Shown here: one piece after another, positions 45,500 through 54,774 of the stretch | How positions within the stretch are numbered: position 1 is the first letter of the stretch | Layout: the number at the start of each line of letters is the position of its first letter | NCBI RefSeq assembly: GCF_022347205.1 | Contig: NZ_JAKRNE010000009.1 | Coordinates: forward strand, 1-64,000 | Length of the DNA: 64,000 nucleotides | DNA from: Corynebacterium sp. ACRPO | GTDB lineage: Bacteria; Actinomycetota; Actinomycetes; Mycobacteriales; Mycobacteriaceae | Direction of reading: 5' to 3' | The notes under the pieces: generated by a model | Database searches by the model: none | The model's input: the letters and a program-made list of their open reading frames with translations, nothing else | What the model was told of the DNA's origin: nothing | Program-made: the position numbers and the translations under genes

Positions 45500-45748
45500 A
45501 TGACTCAGCGCTTCAAGAACCTCGCTGCGGCCACCGTTACCGCAGGCGCAGCCCTCAGTGCCGCGCCGGCCGCCCTGGCAGATACCACCCCAGCTGCGGA
45601 TGCGGCTGCCGACGCCGTGCCCACCACCCCGTGGCTGGCGCTGCTAGAGACTTCGTCCCAGGGCACCTGGGGCCAGATCCTCGATGTATTCTTCGGCATC
45701 GTGGATGGCATTTTGGGTGTTATGGCCGACACCGGCTTCCACCTCTAA
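45500..45748 (+). CDS. Small secreted protein of unknown function
   Basis: 82 residues. Signal peptide (MTQRFKNLAAATVTAGAALS...AALA) cut near A27, then a short mature peptide of about 55 residues: an Ala/Asp-rich spacer and a hydrophobic amphipathic end ([26 protein letters not shown]). That tail resembles a membrane-inserting helix such as those of corynebacterial outer-membrane porin peptides, but no specific family is recognised. AAGGAGA precedes the ATG. Stop overlaps the rsgA stop by 4 bases. Confidence 0.72.
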   Translation: MTQRFKNLAAATVTAGAALSAAPAALADTTPAADAAADAVPTTPWLALLETSSQGTWGQILDVFFGIVDGILGVMADTGFHL

Positions 45749-46770
45749 TTTTCCCACTCCACGTTGGTGCGCAGGGCCTCGAGTAGGCCGCGCACCGCGT
45801 CGCGCCGCCGTGCACTGGCGGTATCAGGGGGAATCAGCGCAGGATCATCGAGGCCGCATTCTGGGTCCGCAGGCGGGCCCATATGCGTACAACCGCGGGG
45901 GCAGTCCTCGATGGCGGCGGCAAGGTCTTCAAAGACGCCAAGCACGTCATCGGCATCCACGTGTGCGAGGCCAAAGGAACGGATGCCTGGGGTATCGATA
46001 ATCCAGCCGCCGGTGAATGCATCCTCGGCGGGGAGGGGGAGCGCCACCGATTGGGTGGAAGTATGCCTGCCCTTGCCGACGCCTGATACTTCCCCCGTTT
46101 CCCTATCCGCATCCGGTACCAGCCGGTTGACCAGGGTGGATTTGCCCACGCCGGAATGTCCGATGAGTGCGGTGACGTGGCCGTCGATGTGCTGGCGCAC
46201 CGCCTCGAGCCCGTCTTCGACGCCGGCTTCCACCACCGTGACGTCGAGATCGGCGAACTCGGCCGCGAAGGGGGCAGGATCGGTGAGATCGGTCTTGGTC
46301 AAGCACAGGATGGGGTGGATATTGCCCACAAACGCAGCGATGAGGGCGCGCTCGACAAACCCAGAGCGCGGCGGCGGATCGGCCACGGCGGTGACGATCA
46401 GCATCTGGTCCGCATTCGCCACCACGATGCGCTCATAAGGGTCGGTGTCATCGGCCGTGCGCCGGAGGACGGAGGTGCGTTCTTCCAGCTTCACAATGCG
46501 CGCTAGGGTGTCCTTCTTGCCGGAGGTATCGCCCACCACGCCCACGCGGTCGCCCACCTCGATGGCGGTGCGGCCCAGCTCACGGGCGCGCATGGCGGTG
46601 ACCCGCGGGCCGTCGTCCAGTGCTACGCCCCAGCGCCCGCGGTCTTTGGTGATGACCATGCCGAACTTGGCATTTTTGTGCTTGGGGCGGTCCTTAGTAC
46701 GTGGCCGCGAGCCCTTCCCGGGGCGCACGCGTACGTCGGATTCATCGAAAGAACCGAAACGCCTAGCCAT
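45745..46770 (-). CDS. rsgA: Ribosome small-subunit-dependent GTPase RsgA
   Basis: 341 residues. Late 30S maturation factor. OB-fold N-terminus, circularly permuted GTPase with G4 CLTKTDL before G1 [15 protein letters not shown] and G3 DTPGIRSFG, then the zinc motif [18 protein letters not shown]. Start at 46770 overlaps the end of aroA by 8 bases on the same strand, indicating coupling. Normal length. Confidence 0.95.
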   Translation of the reverse strand: MARRFGSFDESDVRVRPGKGSRPRTKDRPKHKNAKFGMVITKDRGRWGVALDDGPRVTAMRARELGRTAIEVGDRVGVVGDTSGKKDTLARIVKLEERTSVLRRTADDTDPYERIVVANADQMLIVTAVADPPPRSGFVERALIAAFVGNIHPILCLTKTDLTDPAPFAAEFADLDVTVVEAGVEDGLEAVRQHIDGHVTALIGHSGVGKSTLVNRLVPDADRETGEVSGVGKGRHTSTQSVALPLPAEDAFTGGWIIDTPGIRSFGLAHVDADDVLGVFEDLAAAIEDCPRGCTHMGPPADPECGLDDPALIPPDTASARRRDAVRGLLEALRTNVEWEN

Positions 46771-48043
46771 TGCTCTCCTGTTGCTCGGGGTCCACCATCG
46801 TCTCCCACATGCGGTCGAAGCCAGGCAGAGTCTTCGCGGTGGTGGAAATGTCTTCTACCTCTACGCCCGGTACCCGCAGACCGATAATCGCGCCCGCGGT
46901 GGCCATGCGGTGATCCGCGTAGCACGGCCACTCGCCGCCGTGGAGAGGGGCGGGGTCGATGTGCAGGCCGTCGGCAAGCTCGGTGACCTTGCCGCCGAGG
47001 GCGTTGATATTATGCGCCAGCGCCTTCAAACGGTCGGTCTCGTGCCCGCGCAGGTGCGCAATGCCGGTCAGAGTAGAGGGGGTGTCCGCCAGGGCGCACA
47101 ACGCCGCGACGGTGGGGGTGAGCTCGCCAATATCGCCCATATTGCGCTCGATGCCCTGCAGCGCGCCGTCTTTGGAGCCCTTGGCAGTGACAAAGCCCGG
47201 CTCTTGGGTGACCGTGACGCCCATATCCACCAAAATATGGCGGATGGCGTCGCCCGGCTGGGTGGTATTGGCAGGCCAGCGCTTAATGGTTACCCGGCCG
47301 CCGGTGACGGCAGCGGCGGCAAGGAAGGGCGTGGCATTGGAGAGATCTGGCTCGATTGCCCATTCCCGCCCGGCAATCGGGCCAGGATGCACGGTCCAGG
47401 TATTCTCGCCGGAGTCCACGCGTACGCCGGCTTGGCGCAGCATGCCTACGGTCATCTCCACGTGCGGCATGGAAGGCAGGGGACCGCCCTCGTGGGTGAC
47501 GGTGATGCCTTGTGCAAAGCGCGCACCGGCCAGCAGGAGTCCGGAGACGAACTGCGAGGAGCCAGAGGCGTCGATAGTAACCTCGCCGCCTTCCGGCACT
47601 CCATGCGAGCGGACGGTAAAGGGCAGGCTATCGCCGTCCACCTCGACGCCTAGCTGGCGCAGTGCATCCAGGGTGGTGGACATGGGGCGGGCGTAGGCCT
47701 GCTCGTCGCCGTCGACAAGCACGGCGCCGTCCGCCAGGGCCGCAACCGGCGGGATAAAGCGCATGACCGTGCCGGCTAAGCCGCAGTCCACCGTGGCGCC
47801 CTTAAGCGGGCCGGGGGTGACGTGGATATCCTCGCCTTCGTGCTCGAAGCGCACGCCCATAGATTCCAGGGCCTTTTCCATCAGCTGCGAATCGCGGGAG
47901 ACCAGCGGCGCGCGCAGGGTAGAGGGGCCATCGGCCAACGCCGCCAGAATGAAAGCGCGGTTGGTAATAGACTTCGATCCCGGCACGTGCTGGGCCCACG
48001 CTATGGGGCCTGCCGCTTGCGGGGCGGACCAAGGTTGAGACAT
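46763..48043 (-). CDS. aroA: 3-phosphoshikimate 1-carboxyvinyltransferase (EPSP synthase)
   Basis: 426 residues. Sixth step of the shikimate pathway: PEP plus shikimate-3-phosphate to [23 protein letters not shown] near the N-terminus, the middle [12 protein letters not shown] (LFLGNAGTAMRPL-equivalent) and [20 protein letters not shown] near the C-terminus. Start chosen at 48043 (MSQPWSAP); in-frame ATGs at 48052 and 48064 exist and none has a clear Shine-Dalgarno. Divergent from the HMCES-like gene with overlapping upstream sequence. Confidence 0.93.
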   Translation of the reverse strand: MSQPWSAPQAAGPIAWAQHVPGSKSITNRAFILAALADGPSTLRAPLVSRDSQLMEKALESMGVRFEHEGEDIHVTPGPLKGATVDCGLAGTVMRFIPPVAALADGAVLVDGDEQAYARPMSTTLDALRQLGVEVDGDSLPFTVRSHGVPEGGEVTIDASGSSQFVSGLLLAGARFAQGITVTHEGGPLPSMPHVEMTVGMLRQAGVRVDSGENTWTVHPGPIAGREWAIEPDLSNATPFLAAAAVTGGRVTIKRWPANTTQPGDAIRHILVDMGVTVTQEPGFVTAKGSKDGALQGIERNMGDIGELTPTVAALCALADTPSTLTGIAHLRGHETDRLKALAHNINALGGKVTELADGLHIDPAPLHGGEWPCYADHRMATAGAIIGLRVPGVEVEDISTTAKTLPGFDRMWETMVDPEQQESNG

Positions 48044-48062
48044 ATCGTCCATAATAGAGGGC

Positions 48063-48710
48063 ATGTGCGGAAGATTCGTTCTTTTTACCGAGTCCCTTCT
48101 CGATGAAGTAGGCGCGCTGCCCGGAGTTACTGAGGTCCACGCCCCACAAGGCACCCCAGGCCCGCGCTACAATATCGCGCCCACCCAGCCGGTGGCGATA
48201 GTGCGCGTGCACGAAAGCCTCGCCCAAGTCGACCCTGCGCGGTGGGCACTGCTGCCGTACTGGAAGAAGGACCTGGACGGCCCGCCGCTGTTTAACGCCC
48301 GGGCGGAGACCGTGGCCAGCAAACCCTCCTTCCGGCATGCCTTTAAGGGGCAGCGCTGCCTTATCCCCATGGACGGCTACTACGAATGGAACCAGGAAGC
48401 AGGCGGCAAGCAGCCCTATTACGTTCGCGCGGAAGAGGGCCTGTTGTGGGCGGCGGGCCTATGGGACACCGGCCTGGACCGCCTGTCCGCCACGATTGTC
48501 ACCACTGCGGCGACGGAAGAAATGGAGTGGCTGCACCACCGCCTACCACGCTTCTTGGCGCCCGATGAAATGCGTACCTGGCTGGAGGGTAGCCCCGAGG
48601 AAGCCGCTGAGCTGCTCTTGCCGACGCCCCTGCGCGGCTTCCACACCCATCCCGCCGACAAGGCCGTGGGCAGCGTATCCAACGATTATCCGGAGCTACT
48701 CGGCGAGTAG
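48063..48710 (+). CDS. SOS-response-associated peptidase, YedK/HMCES family
   Basis: 215 residues. Crosslinks to abasic sites in single-stranded DNA through its N-terminal Cys, protecting them. The protein starts MCGRF (Cys2 exposed after Met removal); [26 protein letters not shown] and [13 protein letters not shown] (catalytic His) are the SRAP signatures. ATG position is fixed by the need for Cys2. Overlaps the ybaK gene end by 15 bases (convergent). Confidence 0.93.
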   Translation: MCGRFVLFTESLLDEVGALPGVTEVHAPQGTPGPRYNIAPTQPVAIVRVHESLAQVDPARWALLPYWKKDLDGPPLFNARAETVASKPSFRHAFKGQRCLIPMDGYYEWNQEAGGKQPYYVRAEEGLLWAAGLWDTGLDRLSATIVTTAATEEMEWLHHRLPRFLAPDEMRTWLEGSPEEAAELLLPTPLRGFHTHPADKAVGSVSNDYPELLGE

Positions 48711-49199
48711 ATCGGCAAAGCTGGCAGAGCACAGCTCTGCGAGATCCTCCGCATTGAGCTCGATATCGAGCCCGCGGCGCCCGCCGGAAATAAAGACAGT
48801 ATCGAAAAGGACGGCGGTTTCCTCAATGACCGTGGGCAGCGGGTTTTTCTGGCCCAGCGGGGAAATGCCGCCGGGAATGTATCCGGATGACTTGGATGCG
48901 TCATGCGGATCCGCCATGGCGGCCTTAGAAACGCCGTGGGCGGCCGCGGCCTTCTTGAGGCTCAGGTGGTGGGTGGTAGGGATAACGCAGACTGCCAGCT
49001 TGCGCTTTGGTCCCTTGCCCGCAGTTAAATCGATGACCAGGGTTTTGAGCACGCGATCCGGCTCTACCTCTAGGGCAGCCGCGGCGTGATCACCGAAGTG
49101 ATCCTTGCCCGCCTCAAAGGTATACACGTGGTGGTCTACGCCGGCATCTTCCACTACTTTGAGCGCTGGGGTAGCTGCATGCGGGGACTTTTTAGACAT
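48696..49199 (-). CDS. ybaK: YbaK/EbsC-type aminoacyl-tRNA deacylase (Cys-tRNA(Pro))
   Basis: 167 residues. Hydrolyses mischarged Cys-tRNA(Pro). YbaK fold signature: [20 protein letters not shown] with the catalytic Lys region, [25 protein letters not shown] (GGxSPxG loop, abbreviated here across the motif), and [13 protein letters not shown]. Typical length. Divergent from sigH with only about 37 bases between starts, so promoters overlap the coding ends. Confidence 0.92.
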   Translation of the reverse strand: MSKKSPHAATPALKVVEDAGVDHHVYTFEAGKDHFGDHAAAALEVEPDRVLKTLVIDLTAGKGPKRKLAVCVIPTTHHLSLKKAAAAHGVSKAAMADPHDASKSSGYIPGGISPLGQKNPLPTVIEETAVLFDTVFISGGRRGLDIELNAEDLAELCSASFADLLAE

Positions 49200-49236
49200 G
49201 CCTGGGATTCTAACGCTACGCGTTAGGATAGAAATT

Positions 49237-49839
49237 GTGGCTAAAGAAACAATCAGCGAAAAGGAGCTGCAGCGCCGCTTCGAAGCGGAAGCGCTGCCCC
49301 TGCTAGACCAGCTCTACGGCGGTGCCCTGCGCATGACGCGCAACCCGCAAGATGCTGAGGATCTCGTGCAGGAGACCTACCTCAAGGCCTATAAGTCCTT
49401 TCATTCCTTCAAGCAAGGTACAAACCTTAAGGCTTGGCTGTATCGCATCATGACCAATAACTACATCAACTCCTACCGCAAGGCGAAGCGCCGCCCCACG
49501 GAGTCCTCGGCCGATGACTTGAGCGATTTTCAGCTCTATACCACTGCTGGGCACGATTCCACTGGCCTGGAATCCGCCGAGGTATCAGCGCTTAAAGACA
49601 TGCCGGACGCCACCATTTCAGAGGCCATGAATGACTTGCCAGACGACTACCGGATGGTGGTGTACTACGCGGATGTAGAAGGCTTGGCGTATAAGGAAAT
49701 TGCAGAAATCATGGATACTCCGCTGGGTACGGTGATGTCCCGATTGCACCGGGGAAGAAAATTGCTCCGGAAAGCGTTGAAAGACGTGGCACGAGAACAA
49801 GGCATTGGATTAGAACACCCAGACATGGAGGAGAAGTAA
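49237..49839 (+). CDS. sigH: ECF sigma factor SigH
   Basis: 200 residues. Region 2 ([31 protein letters not shown] split as the conserved DAEDLVQET core) and region 4 ([30 protein letters not shown]) define an ECF sigma of the SigH/SigR group, which drives thiol-oxidative and heat-stress genes in actinobacteria. GTG start at 49237 with AGGA 8 bases upstream. Overlaps its anti-sigma gene by one base. The identity is strengthened by the neighbouring rshA and whcE, as in C. glutamicum. Confidence 0.94.
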   Translation: MAKETISEKELQRRFEAEALPLLDQLYGGALRMTRNPQDAEDLVQETYLKAYKSFHSFKQGTNLKAWLYRIMTNNYINSYRKAKRRPTESSADDLSDFQLYTTAGHDSTGLESAEVSALKDMPDATISEAMNDLPDDYRMVVYYADVEGLAYKEIAEIMDTPLGTVMSRLHRGRKLLRKALKDVAREQGIGLEHPDMEEK

Positions 49840-50111
49840 TGGACCGCGCAACGGAACACAACTGTGGTGCGTGTAGCTCCCCAGAGGTACACGCCCTCCT
49901 GTGCGAGCTTCTCGATGAATCCACCACCTATGCCCGCGCACTCGCTATCCGCGAGCACATCGCCCAGTGCGATTTCTGCCAACAGCGCCTCGAGAGCGAG
50001 GAGATTATCCGCTCCCTGGTGCGCAACTGCTGTAACGGCCAGGCCAAGGCGCCGCAGGCGCTGCGCCGCCGCATTTCGGTAGAGATTACCCGCATCGACA
50101 CGGCGTGGTAG
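49839..50111 (+). CDS. rshA: Zinc-binding anti-sigma factor RshA
   Basis: 90 residues. Binds SigH under reducing conditions and releases it when its cysteines are oxidised. The ZAS motif HIAQCDFC (H-x3-C-x2-C) is present, with additional cysteines in NCGACSS near the start and NCCNG. ATG overlaps the sigH stop, with GGAGAAG upstream. Position is invariant in actinobacteria. Confidence 0.94.
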   Translation: MDRATEHNCGACSSPEVHALLCELLDESTTYARALAIREHIAQCDFCQQRLESEEIIRSLVRNCCNGQAKAPQALRRRISVEITRIDTAW

Positions 50112-50181
50112 GCACTGTTGCTCACCCGCTGTGGTGGGGTCTGGTTTCATGATCTTCCAACTCTTTGCTTGGGTCCATACT

Positions 50182-50246
50182 GATCGGGCCGAATTGAGGG
50201 CGGAAGGGCCGAATTGAGACCCTAATGCGTTCAATTCGGTCCGATC
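50182..50246. repeat. Inverted and direct repeats between rshA and the bL37 gene
   Basis: GATCGGGCCGAATTGA (50182-50197) is complemented by TCAATTCGGTCCGATC (50231-50246), 15 of 16 pairs. Between them a second GGGCCGAATTGAG (50206-50218) repeats the left arm directly. No T run, so not a normal terminator; could be an operator or cruciform. Confidence 0.55.
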
Positions 50247-50317
50247 ACATTGGACTTAAGGCACGGAGAGGTCAAGCGGGGAGCTAGGAGACGACATCGA
50301 TGTGCGTCTGACATAGC

Positions 50318-50362
50318 AAAAGCCCGGTTCTACGGTCGAAGTGACCGAGGGAACCGGGCTTT
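50318..50362 (-). terminator. Terminator of the bL37 gene
   Basis: AAAGCCCGGTTC/GAACCGGGCTTT with a long loop; on the minus strand the stem is followed by GCTTTTGCT. It lies 16 bases after the stop codon. Confidence 0.8.
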
Positions 50363-50377
50363 GAGTAATGCTGTGCG

Positions 50378-50452
50378 TTATGCGCCAGGACGCTTGCCGT
50401 GATTAGCGGACTTCTTGCGGCGATCCTTGCGCTTGCGACCACGCTTGCTCAT
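50378..50452 (-). CDS. Actinobacterial large-subunit ribosomal protein bL37 (24 residues)
   Basis: A 24-codon gene. The product begins MSKRGRKRKDRRKKSANHGK and ends RPGA, almost all Lys/Arg. It matches the tiny bL37 protein found in mycobacterial 50S structures (AKRGRKKRDRK...NHGKRP). A strong GAAGGAG lies 7 bases before the ATG and a terminator directly follows the stop, so it is an independent transcript. Located between rshA and whcE. Older annotation pipelines usually miss it. Confidence 0.88.
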   Translation of the reverse strand: MSKRGRKRKDRRKKSANHGKRPGA

Positions 50453-50535
50453 TGCGCACTCCTTCGTTGAGGGTATCTGAACTTTATTCAACTGTAGCGG
50501 CTAAGGGCGCCGAAACGAAAATTGGGGGCTGCTTA

Positions 50536-50796
50536 TTAAGCGGAAACGCGAGCGCGGCCACGGCCGCGGTTGCGACGACGCTTGAGAGCGCGGCGCTCCT
50601 CTTCAGACAGGCCGCCCCAGACGCCGGCGTCCAAGCCGGATTCCAGTGCCCACTTCAGGCAGGAAGAGGCAACAGGGCAGCGGTTGCAGACCAGCTTGGC
50701 CTTAGCGATTTGGGTAAGTGCGGGACCAGAATTGCCTACTGGGAAGAACAGCTCGGGGTCTTCGTCGCGGCAAACAGCTTCGTGGCGCCAATCCAT
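50536..50796 (-). CDS. whcE: WhiB1-type transcription factor WhcE
   Basis: 86 residues. Iron-sulfur regulator; cluster cysteines at AVC, then CNRCPVASSC (C-x2-C-x5-C), followed by GVWGGLSEEERR and a basic RRRNRGRGRAR tail. WhcE lies beside sigH-rshA in C. glutamicum and is involved in oxidative-stress response; Rv3219 (WhiB1) is the mycobacterial counterpart. GGAGATATCA precedes the ATG. Long leader upstream. Confidence 0.93.
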   Translation of the reverse strand: MDWRHEAVCRDEDPELFFPVGNSGPALTQIAKAKLVCNRCPVASSCLKWALESGLDAGVWGGLSEEERRALKRRRNRGRGRARVSA

Positions 50797-51293
50797 GATT
50801 GATATCTCCTAACAAAAATTCGACAGCAGTAAGCACAAGCGCTTTTCACGAAAATGAAAAGCAACCAATGCCAGGGTGGGTGGTTGTGTGAACTGGTCTG
50901 CGTGCAGTGGGGCCCGGTCTCGAGGTCGGGCCAGCGTCGCCGCCGCCAATGGTTCACATTGTGGTTGCTTGAAGTTTCCTTCAAGTTAAGAAGAGGTTTA
51001 CGTCCTCTTTCTTTTTGCTACCCCAGAATCATGACATGTTTACTCAGACTCCGCTAGGGGTAGAGGTAAAATTGTGTCCAACCTCACTTGAATGAAACTG
51101 GTGTGGGGGTCATTTGAGTCCATGATCGAGTTGAAAGAAGCCTGTGAGAAACGCGCTGAACTGGCGTATTGTCCAAAAATCATTGAGTGCGGTGACTGAA
51201 GAGGCGTCAAATCTACCCAGCTAACCTCTGCCCCCGCGAAACCTGAGTGGCGCACAAGGAAATGGCCTTGACCGGTGGGTAGACTGTGGCTTT
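50797..51293. promoter_or_regulatory. 497-base intergenic region upstream of whcE
   Basis: No gene found. A GGCCCG/CGGGCC hairpin with a central CTCGAG lies at 50911-50932 in what would be the whcE leader. On the minus strand GGAAACTTC occurs near 50985, similar to a SigH -35 element, but no matching GTT -10 was found at the right distance. Confidence 0.35.
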
Positions 51294-51782
51294 GTGTCTA
51301 AGCAGAAGAAAAAGCAGGTAAACAAAAAGCAAAGTGCGGCCTCGGTGCAGCCGGCGCGTGAGACGAAGGCCCAGCGGGGTGCGCCACAGCCGGTACTCGT
51401 GGCCGCAGCGCTCGCCGTGGTTCAGTCCATCGCCGTCATCTGCTTCGGTATCTTCCTGATTGTGCGCGAGGCGACCGGCGCAGAAAATGAATCCATGGTG
51501 TCGGACTCGGGCTCCGGAAGCTTTGTAGGGCTGGGCACCGCGCTATTTATCTTTATTGTTTTTGGCTTTGTCATCGTCGGTGCTTGGGCCATGGTCAAGG
51601 GAAAGCGCTGGGGTAGGGGAGCCATTATCCTGGTCGAGCTCATCTTGGCAGCGAGCTCCTTCCAGATGTTTAGCGGCGGATCGCCGCTACTTGGTGCGGT
51701 CACTTTGGTGAGCGCCGCAGTAGTCATCTTCCTGCTGATGTTCGTCCGCGCTTCCACGGAGTGGGCGGCAGCTAACTTCTAA
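51294..51782 (+). CDS. Four-helix membrane protein of unknown function
   Basis: 162 residues. Very basic N-terminus (SKQKKKQVNKKQ) followed by four hydrophobic segments (about residues 32-55, 75-100, 108-120 and 130-150). Related small actinobacterial membrane proteins lie near rhlE in mycobacteria, but no functional family is recognised. GTG start with no strong Shine-Dalgarno. Confidence 0.75.
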   Translation: MSKQKKKQVNKKQSAASVQPARETKAQRGAPQPVLVAAALAVVQSIAVICFGIFLIVREATGAENESMVSDSGSGSFVGLGTALFIFIVFGFVIVGAWAMVKGKRWGRGAIILVELILAASSFQMFSGGSPLLGAVTLVSAAVVIFLLMFVRASTEWAAANF

Positions 51783-51800
51783 ATTCGCTGCCACGCGCAC

Positions 51801-51839
51801 AAGGGCCGCGCCCCAGGATAACCGGAAGGCGCGGCCCTT
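51801..51839. terminator. Bidirectional terminator
   Basis: AAGGGCCGCGCC/GGCGCGGCCCTT, 12-bp perfect stem with a 15-base loop. Serves the membrane protein gene and the convergent Rv3212-like gene. Confidence 0.85.
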
Positions 51840-51856
51840 TGCGTGTTGCAGGGGGA

Positions 51857-53095
51857 TTAATCGGCGCTTAGGCCCACGACCTGATCGCCGCGGGTTTCCA
51901 CGATGGTGTCGCCCGCCAAGGTGAGGTAGACGGGACCGCGGTAGCCGCCGCGATCAACCGGGATGGTTCGCAGAGTTTTGCCGGTGGACCAATCCATGAC
52001 AGCAATGCCTGTTTGAGTAGGGACCACCATGTGCTCGTCGACGGCGATGGGGGTGCCGATGGCATCGTCTACCACGTGATCCACTGCGAGGTCGCTCGGC
52101 TTGAAGAGGTAGAGGCGGGAGCCATCAAACCAGGTCATATGGTGTGGCAGGTCCGCGGTTGCCGGGGCGAATGGGGAAGCACCGGCGTCAATATCTGGAG
52201 AGGGCTCTGCCGAAGTAGAGTCCAGCTTTTCGCCCTTATTGTCATAGGACTCGATCGTGGGATTCGGGCCTGGGCGGTAGACGGCGGCGGCCTTTTGCCC
52301 CACAGCGACAAGCCGGGCGCCGTCGGTGGCTATGTCCACATCGGCGGCGATATCGGGCTCACGGGAATCATCAGGGGTGGTGTCCTGGAAGCGCAACCAG
52401 GTGGTGCCCGGCTTATCGGGGCAGGACTCGGTCAGTGCCAAATTCTCGGTACGGGTAAGGGCGGAGCTAATGGTGCAGTCTTCATGCGGTTGCTTGTCCG
52501 GCTCCTGTTTAGCCTCCACATCACCGTATTCCACGGTGCGCACCATATCGGAGCGCCACAGATCGATGCGGTCGGTAGAGACCGTTCCTACCCGGTCATT
52601 GGAGGAAACGGGTACTACCTCTTCCGAGCTGACGGCGCTGCGGGTGCTGTCATACTCGCCAGTCGCGGCATCAATCGCCACGGTATCCCCGCAGCCCACG
52701 CCGGTTTTATACGACGCTACGATTTTGCCCCACGCTGTAGACAGCGAGCAGAGATCGGCATCCGTGCGCTCATAAGTCCACGCCTCGGAGCCGTCCGGAT
52801 TGGTGGCGGTGAGCGTGTGATCGGCGTGCGTGATGGTCAGGCCGTGTGCCGAAACCGCCCGGTATTGGCCGGGTACTGGTTCGTTGGGGAGGCTGAAGGA
52901 CTCGTGGAGTGCCTCGGGGACGTCGGCAAGCGCGGGTGCATCCTTATCCCCAGGAACGGCCGCTTGGCTAAGATGCGCTTGATTGATATTGGCGGTAATA
53001 GCCGCCCCACCGACCGCGATGGCGCAGACCACGGCGATAATGCCGGTAGCCTTCCAATCGGCGGGCGTCGAGCGCAAAATGGGAGCTTTAGTCAT
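51857..53095 (-). CDS. Membrane-anchored PQQ-propeller-like protein (Rv3212-like)
   Basis: 412 residues. One N-terminal membrane helix (about residues 16-35), then an extracytoplasmic domain with repeated YERTDADLCSLSTAWGKIVASY / VAIDAATGEYD / GIAVMDWSTGKTLRTIPVD elements typical of beta-propeller blades. Function unknown. The gene follows rhlE with a 4-base overlap, as Rv3212 follows Rv3211, so the two are co-translated. Confidence 0.82.
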   Translation of the reverse strand: MTKAPILRSTPADWKATGIIAVVCAIAVGGAAITANINQAHLSQAAVPGDKDAPALADVPEALHESFSLPNEPVPGQYRAVSAHGLTITHADHTLTATNPDGSEAWTYERTDADLCSLSTAWGKIVASYKTGVGCGDTVAIDAATGEYDSTRSAVSSEEVVPVSSNDRVGTVSTDRIDLWRSDMVRTVEYGDVEAKQEPDKQPHEDCTISSALTRTENLALTESCPDKPGTTWLRFQDTTPDDSREPDIAADVDIATDGARLVAVGQKAAAVYRPGPNPTIESYDNKGEKLDSTSAEPSPDIDAGASPFAPATADLPHHMTWFDGSRLYLFKPSDLAVDHVVDDAIGTPIAVDEHMVVPTQTGIAVMDWSTGKTLRTIPVDRGGYRGPVYLTLAGDTIVETRGDQVVGLSAD

Positions 53096-54417
53096 CGGCG
53101 GCCTCCTCGCCGGCGCCGGGAGCTGCCGCGGCGCGCGGTGGTACGGGTGGGGGATTTTTCGCGGACAGGCACTTGGCCCACGACCTTGGTCTCAGGGCCG
53201 ACAGTTTCTTCTACCTCCGCGGGGATATCTAGAGCCTGGGCCAGCTCCGGGGACGTGGAGAACCACTGCGGGGGATTCGGCTCACCCAAATCCAGCTCAT
53301 CATTAATAACCTGCCATTTGCCCAGCTCATCATAGCCCACCAAGGTGATGGCGGTGCCGGTATGGCCGGCGCGACCCGTGCGGCCGATGCGGTGGACAAA
53401 GGTCATCGGATCATCCGGAACCTGATAGTTGATGACGTGGGTGACATCATCGACGTCGATGCCGCGGGCGGCAATATCAGTGGCGACCAAGATATCCACC
53501 TGGCCGGTGCGGAAGGCATGGAGCGACTTCTCGCGCGACTTCTGCCCCAGATCGCCGTGGACCGCGCCCACGTGGAAGCCGCGCCGGGCAAGATCATCGG
53601 CCAACTGGGCGGCCGCGCGTTTGGTGCGGGCGAAGATGATAGTGCGCCCGCGGTCGGCGGCCTGCAGGGCGTGGGCGACAACGGCAACCTTATCCATGCG
53701 GTGGGCTTGGAAGGTGACCTTGCGAGTGGAGGAATGGGTGAATTCCTGCTCGCCGGATTCGGCGCGGATATGGATGGGTTTTTCCATAAACTGGCGGGCA
53801 AGCGTCAAAATCGCGCCCGGCATTGTGGCGGAAAAGAGCATGGTCTGGTGCGCATTGCCATCGAGCGCCTTGAGGATGGCCTCCACCGAGGGCAAAAAAC
53901 CTAAGTCCAGCATCTCGTCGGCCTCATCGAGCACCAAGATAGCCACGCGATCGAGCTGCAGATTGCCGCGTTCGTGGAGATCGATCAAGCGGCCGGGCGT
54001 GCCGATGATGACATCGACGCCCTTGTTGAGCTTTTTGATCTGTTCCTCGTAGGGACGGCCGCCGTAGATGGAGGCTAAGCGCACGGGTAGGTGGGCGGCA
54101 GCCACCTGCAGGTCCTCGGTGACCTGCTGGGCAAGCTCGCGGGTGGGGACCACCACGAGGGCGCGCGGGGTGCCATCGAGCTCGTCGATATCGGCGTCAT
54201 CAAAGACGCGGTCCAAAAGCGGCACGCCAAAGCCATAGGTCTTGCCCATGCCGGTGCGCGCTTGGCCAATCAAGTCCTGGCCGGATAGCGCGATGGGCAG
54301 GGTTAATTCCTGGATTGCAAAAGTACGCGTGATGCCACGAGTGGCGAGACCATCGCAGATTTCGGCCGCAACGCCGAGTTCCGCGAAGCTCGGTGGCTGG
54401 GATTTTATGTCAGACAC
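53092..54417 (-). CDS. rhlE: DEAD-box RNA helicase RhlE
   Basis: 441 residues. Unwinds structured RNA, in ribosome assembly or RNA decay. Q motif FAIQELTLPIAL, Walker A ARTGMGKTYGFGVPLLDR, PTRELAQQV, DEADEMLDLGF, SAT (LFSATMPG), DIAARGIDVDDVTHVINYQ and HRIGRTGRAG are all present. The Arg/Gly-rich end (RTTARRGSSRRRRGGRR) binds RNA. ATG at 54417. Divergent from DUF3107. Confidence 0.95.
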   Translation of the reverse strand: MSDIKSQPPSFAELGVAAEICDGLATRGITRTFAIQELTLPIALSGQDLIGQARTGMGKTYGFGVPLLDRVFDDADIDELDGTPRALVVVPTRELAQQVTEDLQVAAAHLPVRLASIYGGRPYEEQIKKLNKGVDVIIGTPGRLIDLHERGNLQLDRVAILVLDEADEMLDLGFLPSVEAILKALDGNAHQTMLFSATMPGAILTLARQFMEKPIHIRAESGEQEFTHSSTRKVTFQAHRMDKVAVVAHALQAADRGRTIIFARTKRAAAQLADDLARRGFHVGAVHGDLGQKSREKSLHAFRTGQVDILVATDIAARGIDVDDVTHVINYQVPDDPMTFVHRIGRTGRAGHTGTAITLVGYDELGKWQVINDELDLGEPNPPQWFSTSPELAQALDIPAEVEETVGPETKVVGQVPVREKSPTRTTARRGSSRRRRGGRR

Positions 54418-54488
54418 ACCTTGATAGTAGCCGGGATGGTTATAGTGGGGCCATTGACAATAAAACTCTAGTTAGAGGAGGAATCTTC

Positions 54489-54713
54489 ATGGATATCAAG
54501 TTTGGCTTCGCGGATACCGCTCGCGAGCTGGTCATTAGCGCTGCAGGTGACCAGGCCGAGCTGACGCAGAAGATCAACAGTGCCCTGGCGGATAACTCCA
54601 CCTTGGAATTGGAAGATGACAAGGGTCGCAAGTACCTCGTGCGCACTGACCGCGTGGTCTACGTCGAGGTCGGCATTGCAAAGAAGCACGCCGTGGGATT
54701 CGCCGGCGCCTAA
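54489..54713 (+). CDS. DUF3107 family protein (Rv3208A/TB9.4-like)
   Basis: 74 residues. DIKFGFADTARELVISAAGD, the middle ALADNSTLELEDDKGRKYLV and YVEVGIAKKHAVGFAGA match the short actinobacterial DUF3107 family. Function unknown. Start fixed by AGAGGAGGAA before the ATG. Confidence 0.88.
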   Translation: MDIKFGFADTARELVISAAGDQAELTQKINSALADNSTLELEDDKGRKYLVRTDRVVYVEVGIAKKHAVGFAGA

Positions 54714-54727
54714 GGCGAGCACATAGG

Positions 54728-54747
54728 GCTGCTGATTCAGCTTTTTT
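54728..54747 (+). terminator. Terminator of the DUF3107 gene
   Basis: Small GCTG/CAGC stem followed by TTTTTTAAA. Confidence 0.65.
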
Positions 54748-54774
54748 AAATACAAGCGGGTAACCTAAGGCCCC

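Noticed and set aside
50797..51293. A SigH-type promoter (GGAA-N18-GTT) upstream of whcE
   Set aside because: GGAAAC is present on the minus strand, but no GTT lies at the required distance, so the promoter was not listed.
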